The notes beneath the pieces were generated by a model. The model saw only the letters and a program-made list of their open reading frames with translations, made no database searches and was not told the DNA's origin. The position numbers and the translations under genes were made by a program. This document shows, piece by piece, positions 18,246 through 28,096 of a stretch of DNA of 64,000 bases. Position 1 is the stretch's first letter, and every line of letters starts with the position of its first letter. The stretch covers positions 496,001 to 560,000 of the forward strand of contig NZ_QNUL01000001.1 in the NCBI RefSeq assembly GCF_003383615.1, written 5' to 3'. This DNA is from Dyadobacter luteus. GTDB lineage: Bacteria > Bacteroidota > Bacteroidia > Cytophagales > Spirosomataceae.

Positions 18246-19271
18246 GGGTCAGTGGCTAACCATTCAAAAGTCGGTGAGCAAATATCAAACATTTTTCTAA
18301 ATAATCTGTATTATTCAATAAAAATACTGCGAAAAAACCAATTTAATGCAGGTACTCACCTACAGCAACCCATCCCAAGAATTTTAAAAAAAACCACTGA
18401 AATACTAACGCTGTATCACATACGTCGTTAGTATTTCGCTTGCTGATCCGTGCCTTTGAGTTAATCTCAACCATTCGGCTATCATCTCGAAGCAGCCGAT
18501 CTGCTGTCCGCCGCAACGAGCCGCCCGATTAGTTCATACCGCAGAACGAGTGATTCCTGTATCTTCCACCACATCTAACATCCTACCTATGTCAAGCAGT
18601 TGTTTGATGATTTCTAAAGGCTCTCGCCCCCTCCGGTTACGCTCCTACGGAATGCTGGTAGCATTTGGCGAAAGTGCCATTAGTTTGTTATCCAGTATGA
18701 CTTGGCATTTTAACCAACAATGGTTCGCCAAAAATCTGGAAACATAACCGAGTCTGCTTACCTCTTAACAAGGAAAGAAATTCACCAGGTTTAGTTCTTT
18801 GCAATCAAAGACCACTGACCTTTTCTTTAAATATTTATCGGATCCTTATTTTCCCATTGCCTAAATTTATGAGCCGCTGCTCTGATCAACAGCAGAAACA
18901 CGCGCATATCCAAAAACTTAGTTCATTCATATCACAGATCTATCTGGATTTTAAGGTAGGCAAAAAGAAGTATAAGTTGCAAAGTCAAGTTTTTCTTGAC
19001 GGCATCTATAATGCCATCATTATCAATCGAAGCGGGCTTAAACGTTCCCCAATCTTGTTAGCGGTCATCCTGTTTTAGCTTTCACAGCTAGAACACATCA
19101 GCAAGATCAACATCGTTACCGGACCAACAGGTTAAAAATCCTGAAAGCAGGCATTTAATTCCAGACTATGCGGCATTAAAAAAGATTCTATTTTTTTTCG
19201 ATCCCATGCAACATTTACTGACATCTTGCGCCTTAGATCCAAAGAATCTGAAAAACAGAAATTGAAAGACG
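18246..19271. other. 1-kb gap between two sigma-factor loci, no intact gene
   Basis: The minus strand holds short coherent pieces (about 18535-18640, reading PLEIIKQLLDIGRMLDVVED then TGITRSAV and a stop) that look like a decayed gene, not identified. A plus-strand frame at 18857-19078 has no recognisable features. A long inverted repeat lies at 18399-18437. The start of the next sigma gene is at the right end. Confidence 0.45.
18399..18437. repeat. perfect 12-bp inverted repeat
   Basis: GAAATACTAACG (18399-18410) and CGTTAGTATTTC (18426-18437) with a 15-nt spacer. It is about 155 nt upstream of the sigma gene start on the minus strand. No T-run follows on either strand. It could be a protein-binding site, a recombination footprint or a weak terminator. 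Confidence 0.55.
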
Positions 19272-19826
19272 TTGGTACAACCGAAAAATCTAAATGACAA
19301 GCAGCTCATCAAGCTCTGCCACCAGGGTAACCAAGACTGTTTTTCTGAGTTATACATGCGCTATCATAAGGCGGTTTTCAACTCCATCCTGCGTTTGGTA
19401 ACAGATTTTGCCCAGGCAGAAGATTTGCTGCAGGAAGCGTTTATTTCAGTCTATCAGGAAATAATGAAAGGTTGTCAGATTGAGCATTTTGGTGGCTTCT
19501 CAAAACGTGTCGGAGTCAATAAGGCTATTGGTTTTTTACGGAAGAATAAACATATGCTGGTTTTTGAAGACGGCTATGAAAACGTTGCGGAAGAGCAGAC
19601 AGAGGACGAGGATTTCTTTCAGTTCCGTGTAGACGAAGTAAAAAAGGCCATCCGCTCCTTGCCGGACGGATATAGGACAGTGGTTAACCTGCATGTGATG
19701 GACGGATTATCGCATGAAGAAATTGCCGAGCTGCTGGGTATTTCCCAAACGACAGTCCGTACGCAGTATCATCGGGCCAAAAAGAAAATAGTTTCATCAA
19801 TTACTAAGGGAAATTGCATCAGATGA
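19272..19826 (+). CDS. ECF RNA polymerase sigma factor
   Basis: Sigma factor of 184 residues. Region 2 covers about 9-75 (QGNQDCFSELYMRYHKAVF, AEDLLQEAFISVYQE), region 4 about 118-172 (LPDGYRTVVNLHVMDGLSHE, LLGISQTTVRTQYHRAKKK). A stop lies in frame at 19263 and the first ATG would delete half of region 2, so the TTG at 19272 is the only workable start. The stop overlaps the next gene as ATGA. It probably controls the four-gene locus 19272-24094, with the next gene as its anti-sigma factor. Confidence 0.9.
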   Translation: MVQPKNLNDKQLIKLCHQGNQDCFSELYMRYHKAVFNSILRLVTDFAQAEDLLQEAFISVYQEIMKGCQIEHFGGFSKRVGVNKAIGFLRKNKHMLVFEDGYENVAEEQTEDEDFFQFRVDEVKKAIRSLPDGYRTVVNLHVMDGLSHEEIAELLGISQTTVRTQYHRAKKKIVSSITKGNCIR

Positions 19827-20650
19827 AAAAAGATAGCTTAAAAGAATTTGTGTCTGTTAACAGGGACTTTTTCGAGGATCAAAAACCAGGTCCGCATGTG
19901 CTTAACAACATTCACGGCAGGCTAAAATTGTATCATACCCCAGCAAAACCCCAATCAAAAATAGTCAAGTTTGGCTACTGGTGGGCAGCTGCTGTGCTGA
20001 TTATTGGCATATCCTATTTCGCTGTTTTCGAAAACGCTACCAGAAATAAAAATACCGTAGCCCAAAGAAAAGAAGTCAGAAGTACACCTGCTGCGGTAGC
20101 TAAAGCCAAAGAAAGCTTAGAAACATCTCAGAAGCCAGAGCTCGGCGCTCTTGCAGACTCACAGAAAAAGCAGCAGACCGAAACCATGCTGGCTAGAAAA
20201 GACCTAAAGCCGGATATTGGTCCTGACGGAAAAATGGCCCAAAGCGCCACCACAGTAAATCAGTGGGCCGAAGCATTGAAAAGTGAAAGCTCATCTAAGC
20301 GGTTGTCAGCGGTGCTGAAATTGGCAGACAGAAATTCGTTATTGTCGGTCAAAGACCTTCATATTCTGTTCAATACCATGAGCCATGATGAAAGCAGCAA
20401 TGTGCGGCTGGCTGTTTTAGATCTTCTCAAACAGCAACAAACTCAGCCCTTGGTAGAAGATTTCATTTTGCAGTCTGTTGCCAAACAGGATGATCCGGTC
20501 GTTCAGATGCAGCTACTGTCATCATTATCCTCAAATGAGGCTGTCAAAATCAAGAAACAACTACAGGATTTAAGCCAGGACCCCAATAATATAGATTTGG
20601 TACGTCAGCAGGCCTGCGCAGTTTTATTTCGATCAAACATTAACATTTAA
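19823..20650 (+). CDS. single-pass membrane anti-sigma candidate with HEAT-like repeats
   Basis: Protein of 275 residues from the ATG at 19823, which overlaps the sigma stop by 4 nt (ATGA). A cytosolic N-terminus of about 50 residues is followed by one membrane helix (WWAAAVLIIGISYFAVF), a long charged linker with Ala/Lys/Gln-rich low complexity (about 75-140), and a C-terminal domain (about 150-275) of HEAT-like helices (SKRLSAVLKLADRNSLLSV, NVRLAVLDLLKQQQTQPLVE). The placement and topology fit an anti-sigma factor; the periplasmic HEAT domain would be the sensor. No zinc-binding ASD motif was seen, so the role rests on context. Confidence 0.75.
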   Translation: MKKDSLKEFVSVNRDFFEDQKPGPHVLNNIHGRLKLYHTPAKPQSKIVKFGYWWAAAVLIIGISYFAVFENATRNKNTVAQRKEVRSTPAAVAKAKESLETSQKPELGALADSQKKQQTETMLARKDLKPDIGPDGKMAQSATTVNQWAEALKSESSSKRLSAVLKLADRNSLLSVKDLHILFNTMSHDESSNVRLAVLDLLKQQQTQPLVEDFILQSVAKQDDPVVQMQLLSSLSSNEAVKIKKQLQDLSQDPNNIDLVRQQACAVLFRSNINI

Positions 20651-20670
20651 ATGCATCTAAACAGCCAAAC

Positions 20671-21480
20671 ATGAAAAAATTATTAACAAGCATTGTAATC
20701 TCTGTCTCACTGTTTTCGGCAGCATATGCACAAGATCGGCAATTCAAATTGTCAAAAAAAGCGGGCAGGCTCATCCTGAATATTTCTGATGTAAGCGTGG
20801 AAGGCTATGATGGCAGTGAAATTATCTTTTCAGCGCCCCAGCCCAAAGAAAAAGATGAAAAGGCCAAAGGGCTGACGCTCCTTTCCGGCTCTGGTTACTC
20901 AGACAACACAGGACTTAATCTAAGCGTAAGAGATAATGGATCCAATGTAGAGGTGGATTACGTCGGCAAGCAGGAAAAAGTACCCATTACCGTCAAAGTG
21001 CCCAACACGATGTCAGTTAAAGTGTCAGCTACAGGCGCTATGAGCTCTGATGGTATTGTGTATGTAAAGGATTTCAAGGGAGAATCAGAAATCAATACCA
21101 TTTATAATTCAATCTCTTTACAGAATGTAACGGGTCCTATCAATGCGAAAACGCTGTATGGTGAACTGAACGCGAAATTTGCTTCCAGTCTGAAAGGCCC
21201 GATATCGCTGGTTGCGGTCAATAAATATATTGATGTCAGCATTCCGGCTGATCTGAAAGCCAATGTTAATCTGTCCACAAGTTTTGGTAATATTTATGCA
21301 GCTGAGGGACTTAATATTGTAAGAGAAACAGCCGGCAATAAACAGGCCGGCCAGCAACAGACGGCGTCTTCTGATTCAAAAGAATGGAGCAGGTCTACGA
21401 GTATAAAAGGCAGACTTAATGGCGGTGGCCTTGACCTTATACTGAATACAAACAACAAGATCTACCTTCGCACAAACTAG
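20671..21480 (+). CDS. exported DUF4097-like beta-solenoid protein
   Basis: Protein of 269 residues with a signal peptide (MKKLLTSIVISVSLFSAAYAQ). The rest is beta-rich with repeating strands (VEGYDGSEIIFSAP, VSATGAMSSDGIVYVKDFKG, SLQNVTGPINAKTLYGELN) as in DUF4097 putative adhesin-like proteins, which often accompany ECF sigma/anti-sigma pairs. Its molecular function is unknown; it may be a cell-envelope protein of the regulon. It lies 20 nt after the anti-sigma gene. Confidence 0.75.
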   Translation: MKKLLTSIVISVSLFSAAYAQDRQFKLSKKAGRLILNISDVSVEGYDGSEIIFSAPQPKEKDEKAKGLTLLSGSGYSDNTGLNLSVRDNGSNVEVDYVGKQEKVPITVKVPNTMSVKVSATGAMSSDGIVYVKDFKGESEINTIYNSISLQNVTGPINAKTLYGELNAKFASSLKGPISLVAVNKYIDVSIPADLKANVNLSTSFGNIYAAEGLNIVRETAGNKQAGQQQTASSDSKEWSRSTSIKGRLNGGGLDLILNTNNKIYLRTN

Positions 21481-21535
21481 TGCCTTAAACAAATCAACAA
21501 CTCCTTCCCGGCCTTCCATTTAATTTCATATTGCT

Positions 21536-24094
21536 ATGAGACAGCTACTGCTTTGCCTTTTGATCACAGGAATACAACACAATCTGCTCGCCACTAAACA
21601 CTGTAAAGAAGCATATTACAACACTGATAACCGGCCAATATTGGTCCCGTGCACAGGCTGTGAACCTACAGCCAGTAGCCAGAGCGGATATCAAGTCTAT
21701 GAACAGGAAAGTAAATACGGAAACGATTCGACATATAGGATTACAGGAAAAGTTGTTGATGCACAAACCAATGCACCCCTGACTTTGGCAAGCATCAGTT
21801 TAATGCAGAATGACAGCAGCTCAACACCTTTGAAAATGGCGCTAACCAACGAGCTCGGAGAATTTGGGTTGGAAGATAATCGCAGCCGGACATTTTTACA
21901 CATCAGTTTTGTAGGATATGAAAATGTTGTCTTAAAGATCAAAAGACCGGAAGGTAGTGTCCTGTATCTTGGAAATATTAAACTTACAGGCGCATCAAAC
22001 GTTTTAAACCAAGTAATAGTCAATGCAAAAAAGCCTGCTTTGGAAATGATAACTGGCGGATACAGGTTCAATGCCAGCAATAATATTATCGGAGCCGGCG
22101 CAAACATGGCCGAGATGCTAAAGCAGATACCCGGATTACTTGTAGATGATCTGCAAGGCAAGATTGAACTTTTGGGCAAAACGCCTAGCGTGCTGATTAA
22201 CGGAAGAAAAGTCAACATCACAGGCACGGACCTTCTTACCTATCTTCGGTCCTTGCCTAGTAATGAAATCCTTTCTGTCAATGTGCTTACAAATCCAGGA
22301 GCCGAATATGATGCATCCGGTGGCGGTGGTATATTGGACATCCGTTTGAAAAAGAGCAAGCAGGTGGGCTTTTTCGGATCGGCAAGCGCCGGCGTCTCCA
22401 CGCTGTGGCGGACGGATCAGTCAGTGAACCTGAATTTAAAACTGAATAAAATCGACGTTTCATTGGGCTATAATTTCGGTGCAGGAAAGAATCTTTACCG
22501 CAGAAACGACGTGATCAAAAACTACATGCTGGCCGATACGAGTTATCTTTTTTTGCAGAATCAGCGTATGAACGAATTTCAACGCAGCCATTCTATAAGA
22601 ACCAACATCACCTACAACATAGATACCACCAGTGCGGTCTCAGTCAACTACTGGTATGCACACCTTTATAACCATACTCCAAACCACAGAAATGCGGACA
22701 TCCTCAGCAGGGGCAGCGAGCTGCAGCGGCGGCTGCAACAAAACGACACTAATATTCTCAACAACGATTTTAAGATCTTAGATGCTGTCTACGATAAGGA
22801 TTTCGGTGTACAAAATAAGCTTTCTGTCGGCCTGAATTATTCCAGTTATAAAAATCATAGTTTCACGTCCTTTAATCGGCAGGCTTATAATATTGACGGG
22901 TCTTTGAGAAACAGTGCTGAAAACGAGAATAGATTTTTCACCGTGCACAGGCCCTACCGGATATGGACTGTGAATGCAGATTATAACAGGAGGCTCAACA
23001 GCCACTACGAAATCAAATTTGGCGCACACTACAAAACCGCCCAAACACAAAGTGGCTTCAAAAGTTTTGAAAACCAACAGAACGCAGTAAGCTCAATCGA
23101 CGATAGGTTAAGCAGCGACATAGAGTACCATGAAAATATTAAATCTGTGTATTCTACGTTCTCTGGTAACTATACCAGGTTTTCCTTTAACGCAGGGTTA
23201 CGGCTGGAGTCTTTTGATTATACGCTCATATCGCTTACTGACGGCGCGCAAATAAAGAACAAATACACAAATCTATTTCCTAACGCCTCTGTGCGGTACG
23301 AATCAAAAAACAAGAATAGCAGTGTTTCCTTGTCTGCTAACAGACGAATCGACCGCCCCGGTTACAGCCTTCTTAACCCTTTTGTAAGAAACGACAATAT
23401 CGGTTTTGTCAGCAGTGGTAACCCAAATCTTCGGCCTTATTTCACCAACAGATTCGATGTTCAGCTTTCACAAAGTATCGGCAATGATCACTCCGTGATT
23501 CTGGCTGTATATACCAGCTCATCAAAGGATATTTTCAGCAGAATCACCAGGTACAATCAGCAGTTGGGCACTCCGGAGATAAACTCTTATAACGATTACA
23601 ATATCAAACAAGCCGGAAGTTATCTGATGCTCAATAACCGTTTTGGCAGCAAGCTCAATGTAAGCACTTATTTGTCACTACAAAAGCCAGGTTTCAGCTC
23701 AAAGGTACCGGCAGATTTTCTGCTGCCAGGAATCACTAATTTCATGGGCAACATCAACGCGTTCGTTAATGTATTGCCAAAGACGACCATTCAGGTTTTC
23801 GGCTTTTATACTTCCAACCGACATTCTTTCCAAACCAAAAATGGCGCGACGGGCTATATCACCTTGGGAGCTCAACAGAAAATCCTCTCAGATAAAGTCA
23901 CTATTGCCTTGAACTTTGAAGATATCTTCAATACCCAGCAGTATCCAGTCTCACTACAAAGTGATTTTCTTTTAATGGAATCACTAAATAAACTTACTAC
24001 GAGATATTTACGATTAAATTTAACATACAATTTCGGTCAGTCATTCAAATCAAGGCAATCCAGAAAGGCGGACAAAGATTCGAGGGTGAATTAG
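21536..24094 (+). CDS. outer-membrane beta-barrel protein with CarboxypepD_reg and TonB-receptor-like plug
   Basis: Outer-membrane protein of 852 residues. Short signal peptide at the N-terminus (MRQLLLCLLITGIQHNLLA), carboxypeptidase-D-like domain (about 65-150, YRITGKVVDAQTNAPLTLAS), plug-like region (about 165-265, GGYRFNASNNIIGAGANMAE, PSVLINGRKVNITG, NPGAEYDASGGGGILDI) and a beta-barrel of the OMP_b-brl_3 type ending LTYNFGQSFKSRQSRK. Such proteins resemble TonB-dependent receptors but often have unassigned substrates. It is the last gene of the sigma/anti-sigma/DUF4097 locus (56-nt gap). Confidence 0.88.
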   Translation: MRQLLLCLLITGIQHNLLATKHCKEAYYNTDNRPILVPCTGCEPTASSQSGYQVYEQESKYGNDSTYRITGKVVDAQTNAPLTLASISLMQNDSSSTPLKMALTNELGEFGLEDNRSRTFLHISFVGYENVVLKIKRPEGSVLYLGNIKLTGASNVLNQVIVNAKKPALEMITGGYRFNASNNIIGAGANMAEMLKQIPGLLVDDLQGKIELLGKTPSVLINGRKVNITGTDLLTYLRSLPSNEILSVNVLTNPGAEYDASGGGGILDIRLKKSKQVGFFGSASAGVSTLWRTDQSVNLNLKLNKIDVSLGYNFGAGKNLYRRNDVIKNYMLADTSYLFLQNQRMNEFQRSHSIRTNITYNIDTTSAVSVNYWYAHLYNHTPNHRNADILSRGSELQRRLQQNDTNILNNDFKILDAVYDKDFGVQNKLSVGLNYSSYKNHSFTSFNRQAYNIDGSLRNSAENENRFFTVHRPYRIWTVNADYNRRLNSHYEIKFGAHYKTAQTQSGFKSFENQQNAVSSIDDRLSSDIEYHENIKSVYSTFSGNYTRFSFNAGLRLESFDYTLISLTDGAQIKNKYTNLFPNASVRYESKNKNSSVSLSANRRIDRPGYSLLNPFVRNDNIGFVSSGNPNLRPYFTNRFDVQLSQSIGNDHSVILAVYTSSSKDIFSRITRYNQQLGTPEINSYNDYNIKQAGSYLMLNNRFGSKLNVSTYLSLQKPGFSSKVPADFLLPGITNFMGNINAFVNVLPKTTIQVFGFYTSNRHSFQTKNGATGYITLGAQQKILSDKVTIALNFEDIFNTQQYPVSLQSDFLLMESLNKLTTRYLRLNLTYNFGQSFKSRQSRKADKDSRVN

Positions 24095-24118
24095 ACTTGA
24101 TAATTAGAGAAATGGTAT

Positions 24119-24624
24119 TTATGAAACTGCGGGCTCGCAGGCTGTTGGTTTTGCAACGGTCTGCGGCCACATCTTCTTATCCAAATTGCGCAGCAAGTAA
24201 AGGATAATGTTCATACAGATAGCCAGTCCGTATGAAAGACCAAAGATCTTGATGGCAGAATACCCATAGTATTCAATGGGATTCTTTGTCGGGCGGTTTA
24301 ACGGTTTTGATTTCTGGATTTGACTTAATTATTCAGAAAGAGCTGATAAAGATCTTTGTATATGTGAGCCGGAATTCTCTCTGAAACGTCTTTGCACCGA
24401 GGGATCGGCAGCCACTTCTTGTCGATTAATAACGCTTTCTTTACAAAAAGCCATAATTGATTACATAGCACCTGTAATTTCTGCTGCGTGGTGAGAGACG
24501 ACAAATAAAAAATACTTTTAGTCCAAATGTATGCAATCCCTACATGACCTGGGTCAAAGTAAATGCCTCTTTGCCGATACGCTTGACGCTGCGCAAAATG
24601 TTGCCATGGCCTATTCTGTGTTCG
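24119..24624 (-). pseudogene. frameshifted remnant of an unidentified protein
   Basis: Two overlapping minus-strand open stretches without start codons. The first (24624 to 24325) reads NRPWQHFAQRQAYRQRGIYF, then LSSLTTQQKLQVLCNQLWLF and ends YKDLYQLFLNN; the second (about 24325 to 24119) reads NRPTKNPIEYYGYSAIKIFG, a membrane-like segment LAICMNIILYLLRN, and ends TACEPAVS. They look like pieces of one or two decayed genes. The family was not recognised. Confidence 0.45.
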
Positions 24625-24702
24625 TCACACCTAAAAATATGGAGTAACTCCACAAGATTAGCTGCCAGACATTCTTCTTACATTGAAATTTGCTGCTAGA
24701 AT

Positions 24703-25722
24703 CTAGCTTCTTTGGGTTGATTGACGCGCGATTAACTCTGCTGAAAGAGTGACACTACGGGCGGCAAAATTGGCTTTTGCTATATGTTTCAAAAGTAAAG
24801 AACAGCCTTCTCTCCCCACTTGGTATGCAGGTTCTGCAACCGTTGAAAGGGTCGGTGATACAATCTCACAAATTGGATCGTTGGTAAAACCAATCACACC
24901 GACCTGAGGACCCACTAAAATGTTTCTTTGTTTTAGGGCAAGAATTGCTCCTATTCCCTTTCTATCATTGACAGCGAAAATAGCGTCAGGTTCAGATCCG
25001 ATACTGGAGAAAAGAATTTCTATATCACCAACACCGTCTGCCTGAGAAAATCCCGAATGCACTACCATATCAGGGTCATAGCGCATACCGTGTTTTTCAA
25101 GCGCATGTATATAGCCGTTTAATCGGTTCTGTGTCAATGATAATTCTTTGGGACCTGTAATATGAGCTATCTTTCTATATCCGCTATGAATCAAGTGTTC
25201 AACGGCCATAAAAGCACCATTGTAGTCATCCTGCATCACTTTTGAAGCATCTATATGGGCAGCGACTCTGTCGAAAAAAACAACCGGCAGACCATCATCG
25301 ATGATCTGACTGAAATGTGCATAGTTGTTTTCGTGTGCGGACACACAAGCCAAAAGCCCGTCAAGACTACTCAGTGACAACTCCTCAACAATTCTTATTT
25401 CAGTTTCCTCAGAGTCATTGGTCAGATATAAAATGAGATTAAAACCGTTCTCATTGGCCACCTGCTGGATTCCGGTAATCACAGTTGAAAAGTAGTAGTT
25501 GGTAATAGCAGGGAGCAAAACTCCAATATTATGTGTGCTTCTTTTGACTAGACCCGTTGCATTAAAATTAGGCTTGTAATTCAGCTCAGTCGCCATGTCC
25601 AAGACCCTCTGACGTGTATGCGGATTAACATCATAAGCATCCCTTAGGGCACGTGAAACGGTAGCTACCGATATATCTAGTGCTTTTGCAATGTCTTTAA
25701 TAGTGATATATCTGCGACGCAT
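24703..25722 (-). CDS. LacI-family transcriptional regulator of the amino-sugar locus
   Basis: Repressor-type regulator of 339 residues. LacI helix-turn-helix at the N-terminus (TIKDIAKALDISVATVSRAL, then NPHTRQRVLDMATELNYKPN as hinge), followed by a periplasmic-binding-protein-like sensor domain (IGVLLPAITNYYFSTVITGI, VVFFDRVAAH, IAHITGP, VGVIGFTNDP). It is divergent from the esterase-GH109-nag operon. Two near-identical LacI-type palindromes, at 25844-25862 and 33010-33028, are its predicted operators. The effector is probably a GlcNAc- or GalNAc-derived metabolite. Confidence 0.92.
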   Translation of the reverse strand: MRRRYITIKDIAKALDISVATVSRALRDAYDVNPHTRQRVLDMATELNYKPNFNATGLVKRSTHNIGVLLPAITNYYFSTVITGIQQVANENGFNLILYLTNDSEETEIRIVEELSLSSLDGLLACVSAHENNYAHFSQIIDDGLPVVFFDRVAAHIDASKVMQDDYNGAFMAVEHLIHSGYRKIAHITGPKELSLTQNRLNGYIHALEKHGMRYDPDMVVHSGFSQADGVGDIEILFSSIGSEPDAIFAVNDRKGIGAILALKQRNILVGPQVGVIGFTNDPICEIVSPTLSTVAEPAYQVGREGCSLLLKHIAKANFAARSVTLSAELIARQSTQRS

Positions 25723-25843
25723 AGAACCAAAAGAATGTAGTAGCTAAAAACCGAAAATACGAATTATCTTTTATTCTGTAACGGGTTTCATTTCCCTGTA
25801 AAAGCGATTTTCGAAATTTGTCTGACAGATCTGGCCGTACAAC

Positions 25844-25862
25844 TTCCGTTAACGTTCTCGCT
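25844..25862. promoter_or_regulatory. predicted LacI operator, copy 1
   Basis: TTCCGTTAACGTTCTCGCT, centred on AACGTT as in LacI/GalR-type operators. It lies in the spacer between the lacI start (25722) and the esterase start (26003) and matches copy 2 at 33010-33028 in 18 of 19 positions. It could control both divergent promoters. Confidence 0.6.
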
Positions 25863-26002
25863 ACTTTTTCCTTGGAAACCTGCCTGCAACGCTATAAAAA
25901 CATCGTAATATTGAACATCATTAAAATATTAATCGGCCAAAAAGGTCTATTATAATATTTTATTTCATCTTTTTTTTCCTCAACCGGCAAAAGACTGAAA
26001 CC

Positions 26003-28090
26003 ATGTTGCGTAGTATGTCATTCAAAACCATGATCAGACTTATTTTATTTTGGCTCGTAGCTCTCTTTTCTATTAGCAACAGTACAGAATTGACGGCACA
26101 ATCTACTTCGAAAAAAAACGACAGTCTTCCATCAGTTCTGTCAGGTTTCTACGATGACTTGATCGAAAAAAACTATCTGAGTCAGGCAGCACTCGCTTTC
26201 AGAAAACACCAGCTCCCTGACAATGTGCTGGACTGGCGCCATTATAAAAGCACGCTAAAGTCCAAAATTATTGAAAAATCAGCTGCTGTGACCTACCAGA
26301 ATCTGGCTCTGAACATGCAGCAAACGGGTTTTCATCAACTTAAAAACTACTCAGTACGAAACATTTCTTTTCAGACAAGGCCTTCAGTGCTTGCTACAGC
26401 AAACTTGTATGTACCGGACGGCGAAGGTCCCTTCCCCGCCGTACTGGCAATGCATGGTCATTGGCCAGATGGTAAAAGCAACGCGGTAGTTCAATCATTA
26501 GGACATACCCTGGCGCTAAACGGGTATGTATGCCTTGTAGTTGACGCCTTTGGAGCAGGAGAAAGAACCACTTTGCATGGCACGCATGAGTACCATGGCT
26601 CGAACCTGGGTGCTTCCCTGATGAATATTGGACATACACTGATCGGCGAGCAAATATCAGATAATATCAGAGCAATAGATCTTCTTAGCTCCTTGCCGTA
26701 TGTTGACCAAAATAAGATCGGCGCTACCGGAGCGAGTGGAGGTGGTAACCAGACCATGTGGTTATCTGCGCTCGATGAGCGTATCCAGGCATCAATGCCC
26801 GTAGTAAGCGTTGGATCTTTCGAATCCTACATCATGAAAAGTAACTGTGTATGTGAACTTCTGCCCGGCGGGCTCACTCTTACGGAGGAAGCTGGTGTTC
26901 TGGCCATGATCGCTCCTCGCGCACTTCATATTGCTACGGCGCTTCAGGACGCCAATCCCACCTTCACCTATCCACAGATGCTCAAAAGCTTTCAAAACGC
27001 ACAACCAGTGTTTCAAATGCTGGATGCGTATGATAAAATCAGCTATCAACTCTTCGATACCGGACATGGGTATTGGCCTCAGATGCGGCAAAACATGCTT
27101 GGCTTTTTTGATCTGCACCTGAAAGCTAAAGGAACGGGCGCACCTAAACAGGAAATACCCTTTTCGTTACTTAGCAATGAGCAGTTGATGGTCTATAAAA
27201 CCGGCCACCGTGACAGCTCGGTAATTACAATCGAAAGGCTGGCTCAAATAGAGGGCAGATCACTAATTGACACACAAAAGCGTCTGAACGGATCCGATTT
27301 AAAAGCCAGACAACAGCAGCTCCAGCAAATATTGGGCATTTCTGTTCCGCATAAGAGTATAGATGTTCACAGCTATGGTAATACACCCGACGGATGGCAA
27401 CGTATAGCACTTGAAACATCGGCTCACCAACTACTACCATTACTCTATAAAAAACCTAAGACCGGCAAAAGAAACTACACAGTTATTCTAAATATATCTG
27501 GAAAAAATACCTCTAATCTAGACCAGCTTGCGGCTTTGGAAGCCTCTGGCGAGGGAATTATACTGGCTGATCTTTGGGGTATTGGTGAATACTATTCTCA
27601 GAGTGCAGCCGCATTTGACAAAAACCTGACCAGATTTCACACCCTCGCCCGCGCATCATTATGGCTGGCAGAGTCAGTGATTGGCCACTGGATTAACAAT
27701 ATTGACATGATCACCGAATTGATCGCAAGCCAGGATAAACTCGCAAGTGTCACTCTACAAACAGAAAAAGAAATAGGTTTAGCGGCGCTATTTTATGAAG
27801 TGATCTACCAGAAAGGGTATCAATTGGTACTGCAGCACTGCCCTGTCAGCTACCTATTCGATAGCCGGGAAAACGTAGACTATTTTGGTATGGGCATTCA
27901 TATACCCGGTATTCTCAAATGGGGAGACATACCAATGGCAGCTGGTATTGCAAAGGGAAAAATTGTATTTGAAAATCCAGTAAGCATGTCAGGCAGACCC
28001 ATTGAAGCAGACCAACTTCAAGTGGTAAAATCCGAATTCGAGAGGATGTCAAGGCTACATAAAAGAAAAAATCCTGTCACCTTTAAATAA
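26003..28090 (+). CDS. exported alpha/beta-hydrolase (acetyl-esterase-like), two-domain
   Basis: Secreted or periplasmic protein of 695 residues with a signal peptide (about 1-33, LILFWLVALFSISNSTELTA). The first half is an alpha/beta hydrolase of the acetylxylan-esterase/dienelactone-hydrolase type: oxyanion region MHGHWPDG (about 150), nucleophile S245 in GATGASGGG, and a late His in DTGHGYW (about 354). The second half (about 430-690) has no nucleophile motif that I can see and may be a degenerate copy or accessory domain. First gene of the amino-sugar operon; it may remove acetyl or other ester groups from the glycan before GH109 acts. Substrate unproven. Confidence 0.8.
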   Translation: MLRSMSFKTMIRLILFWLVALFSISNSTELTAQSTSKKNDSLPSVLSGFYDDLIEKNYLSQAALAFRKHQLPDNVLDWRHYKSTLKSKIIEKSAAVTYQNLALNMQQTGFHQLKNYSVRNISFQTRPSVLATANLYVPDGEGPFPAVLAMHGHWPDGKSNAVVQSLGHTLALNGYVCLVVDAFGAGERTTLHGTHEYHGSNLGASLMNIGHTLIGEQISDNIRAIDLLSSLPYVDQNKIGATGASGGGNQTMWLSALDERIQASMPVVSVGSFESYIMKSNCVCELLPGGLTLTEEAGVLAMIAPRALHIATALQDANPTFTYPQMLKSFQNAQPVFQMLDAYDKISYQLFDTGHGYWPQMRQNMLGFFDLHLKAKGTGAPKQEIPFSLLSNEQLMVYKTGHRDSSVITIERLAQIEGRSLIDTQKRLNGSDLKARQQQLQQILGISVPHKSIDVHSYGNTPDGWQRIALETSAHQLLPLLYKKPKTGKRNYTVILNISGKNTSNLDQLAALEASGEGIILADLWGIGEYYSQSAAAFDKNLTRFHTLARASLWLAESVIGHWINNIDMITELIASQDKLASVTLQTEKEIGLAALFYEVIYQKGYQLVLQHCPVSYLFDSRENVDYFGMGIHIPGILKWGDIPMAAGIAKGKIVFENPVSMSGRPIEADQLQVVKSEFERMSRLHKRKNPVTFK

Positions 28091-28096
28091 ATAAAA

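Noticed and set aside
18857-19078. 73-codon plus-strand frame
   Set aside because: No motif and no support from neighbours.
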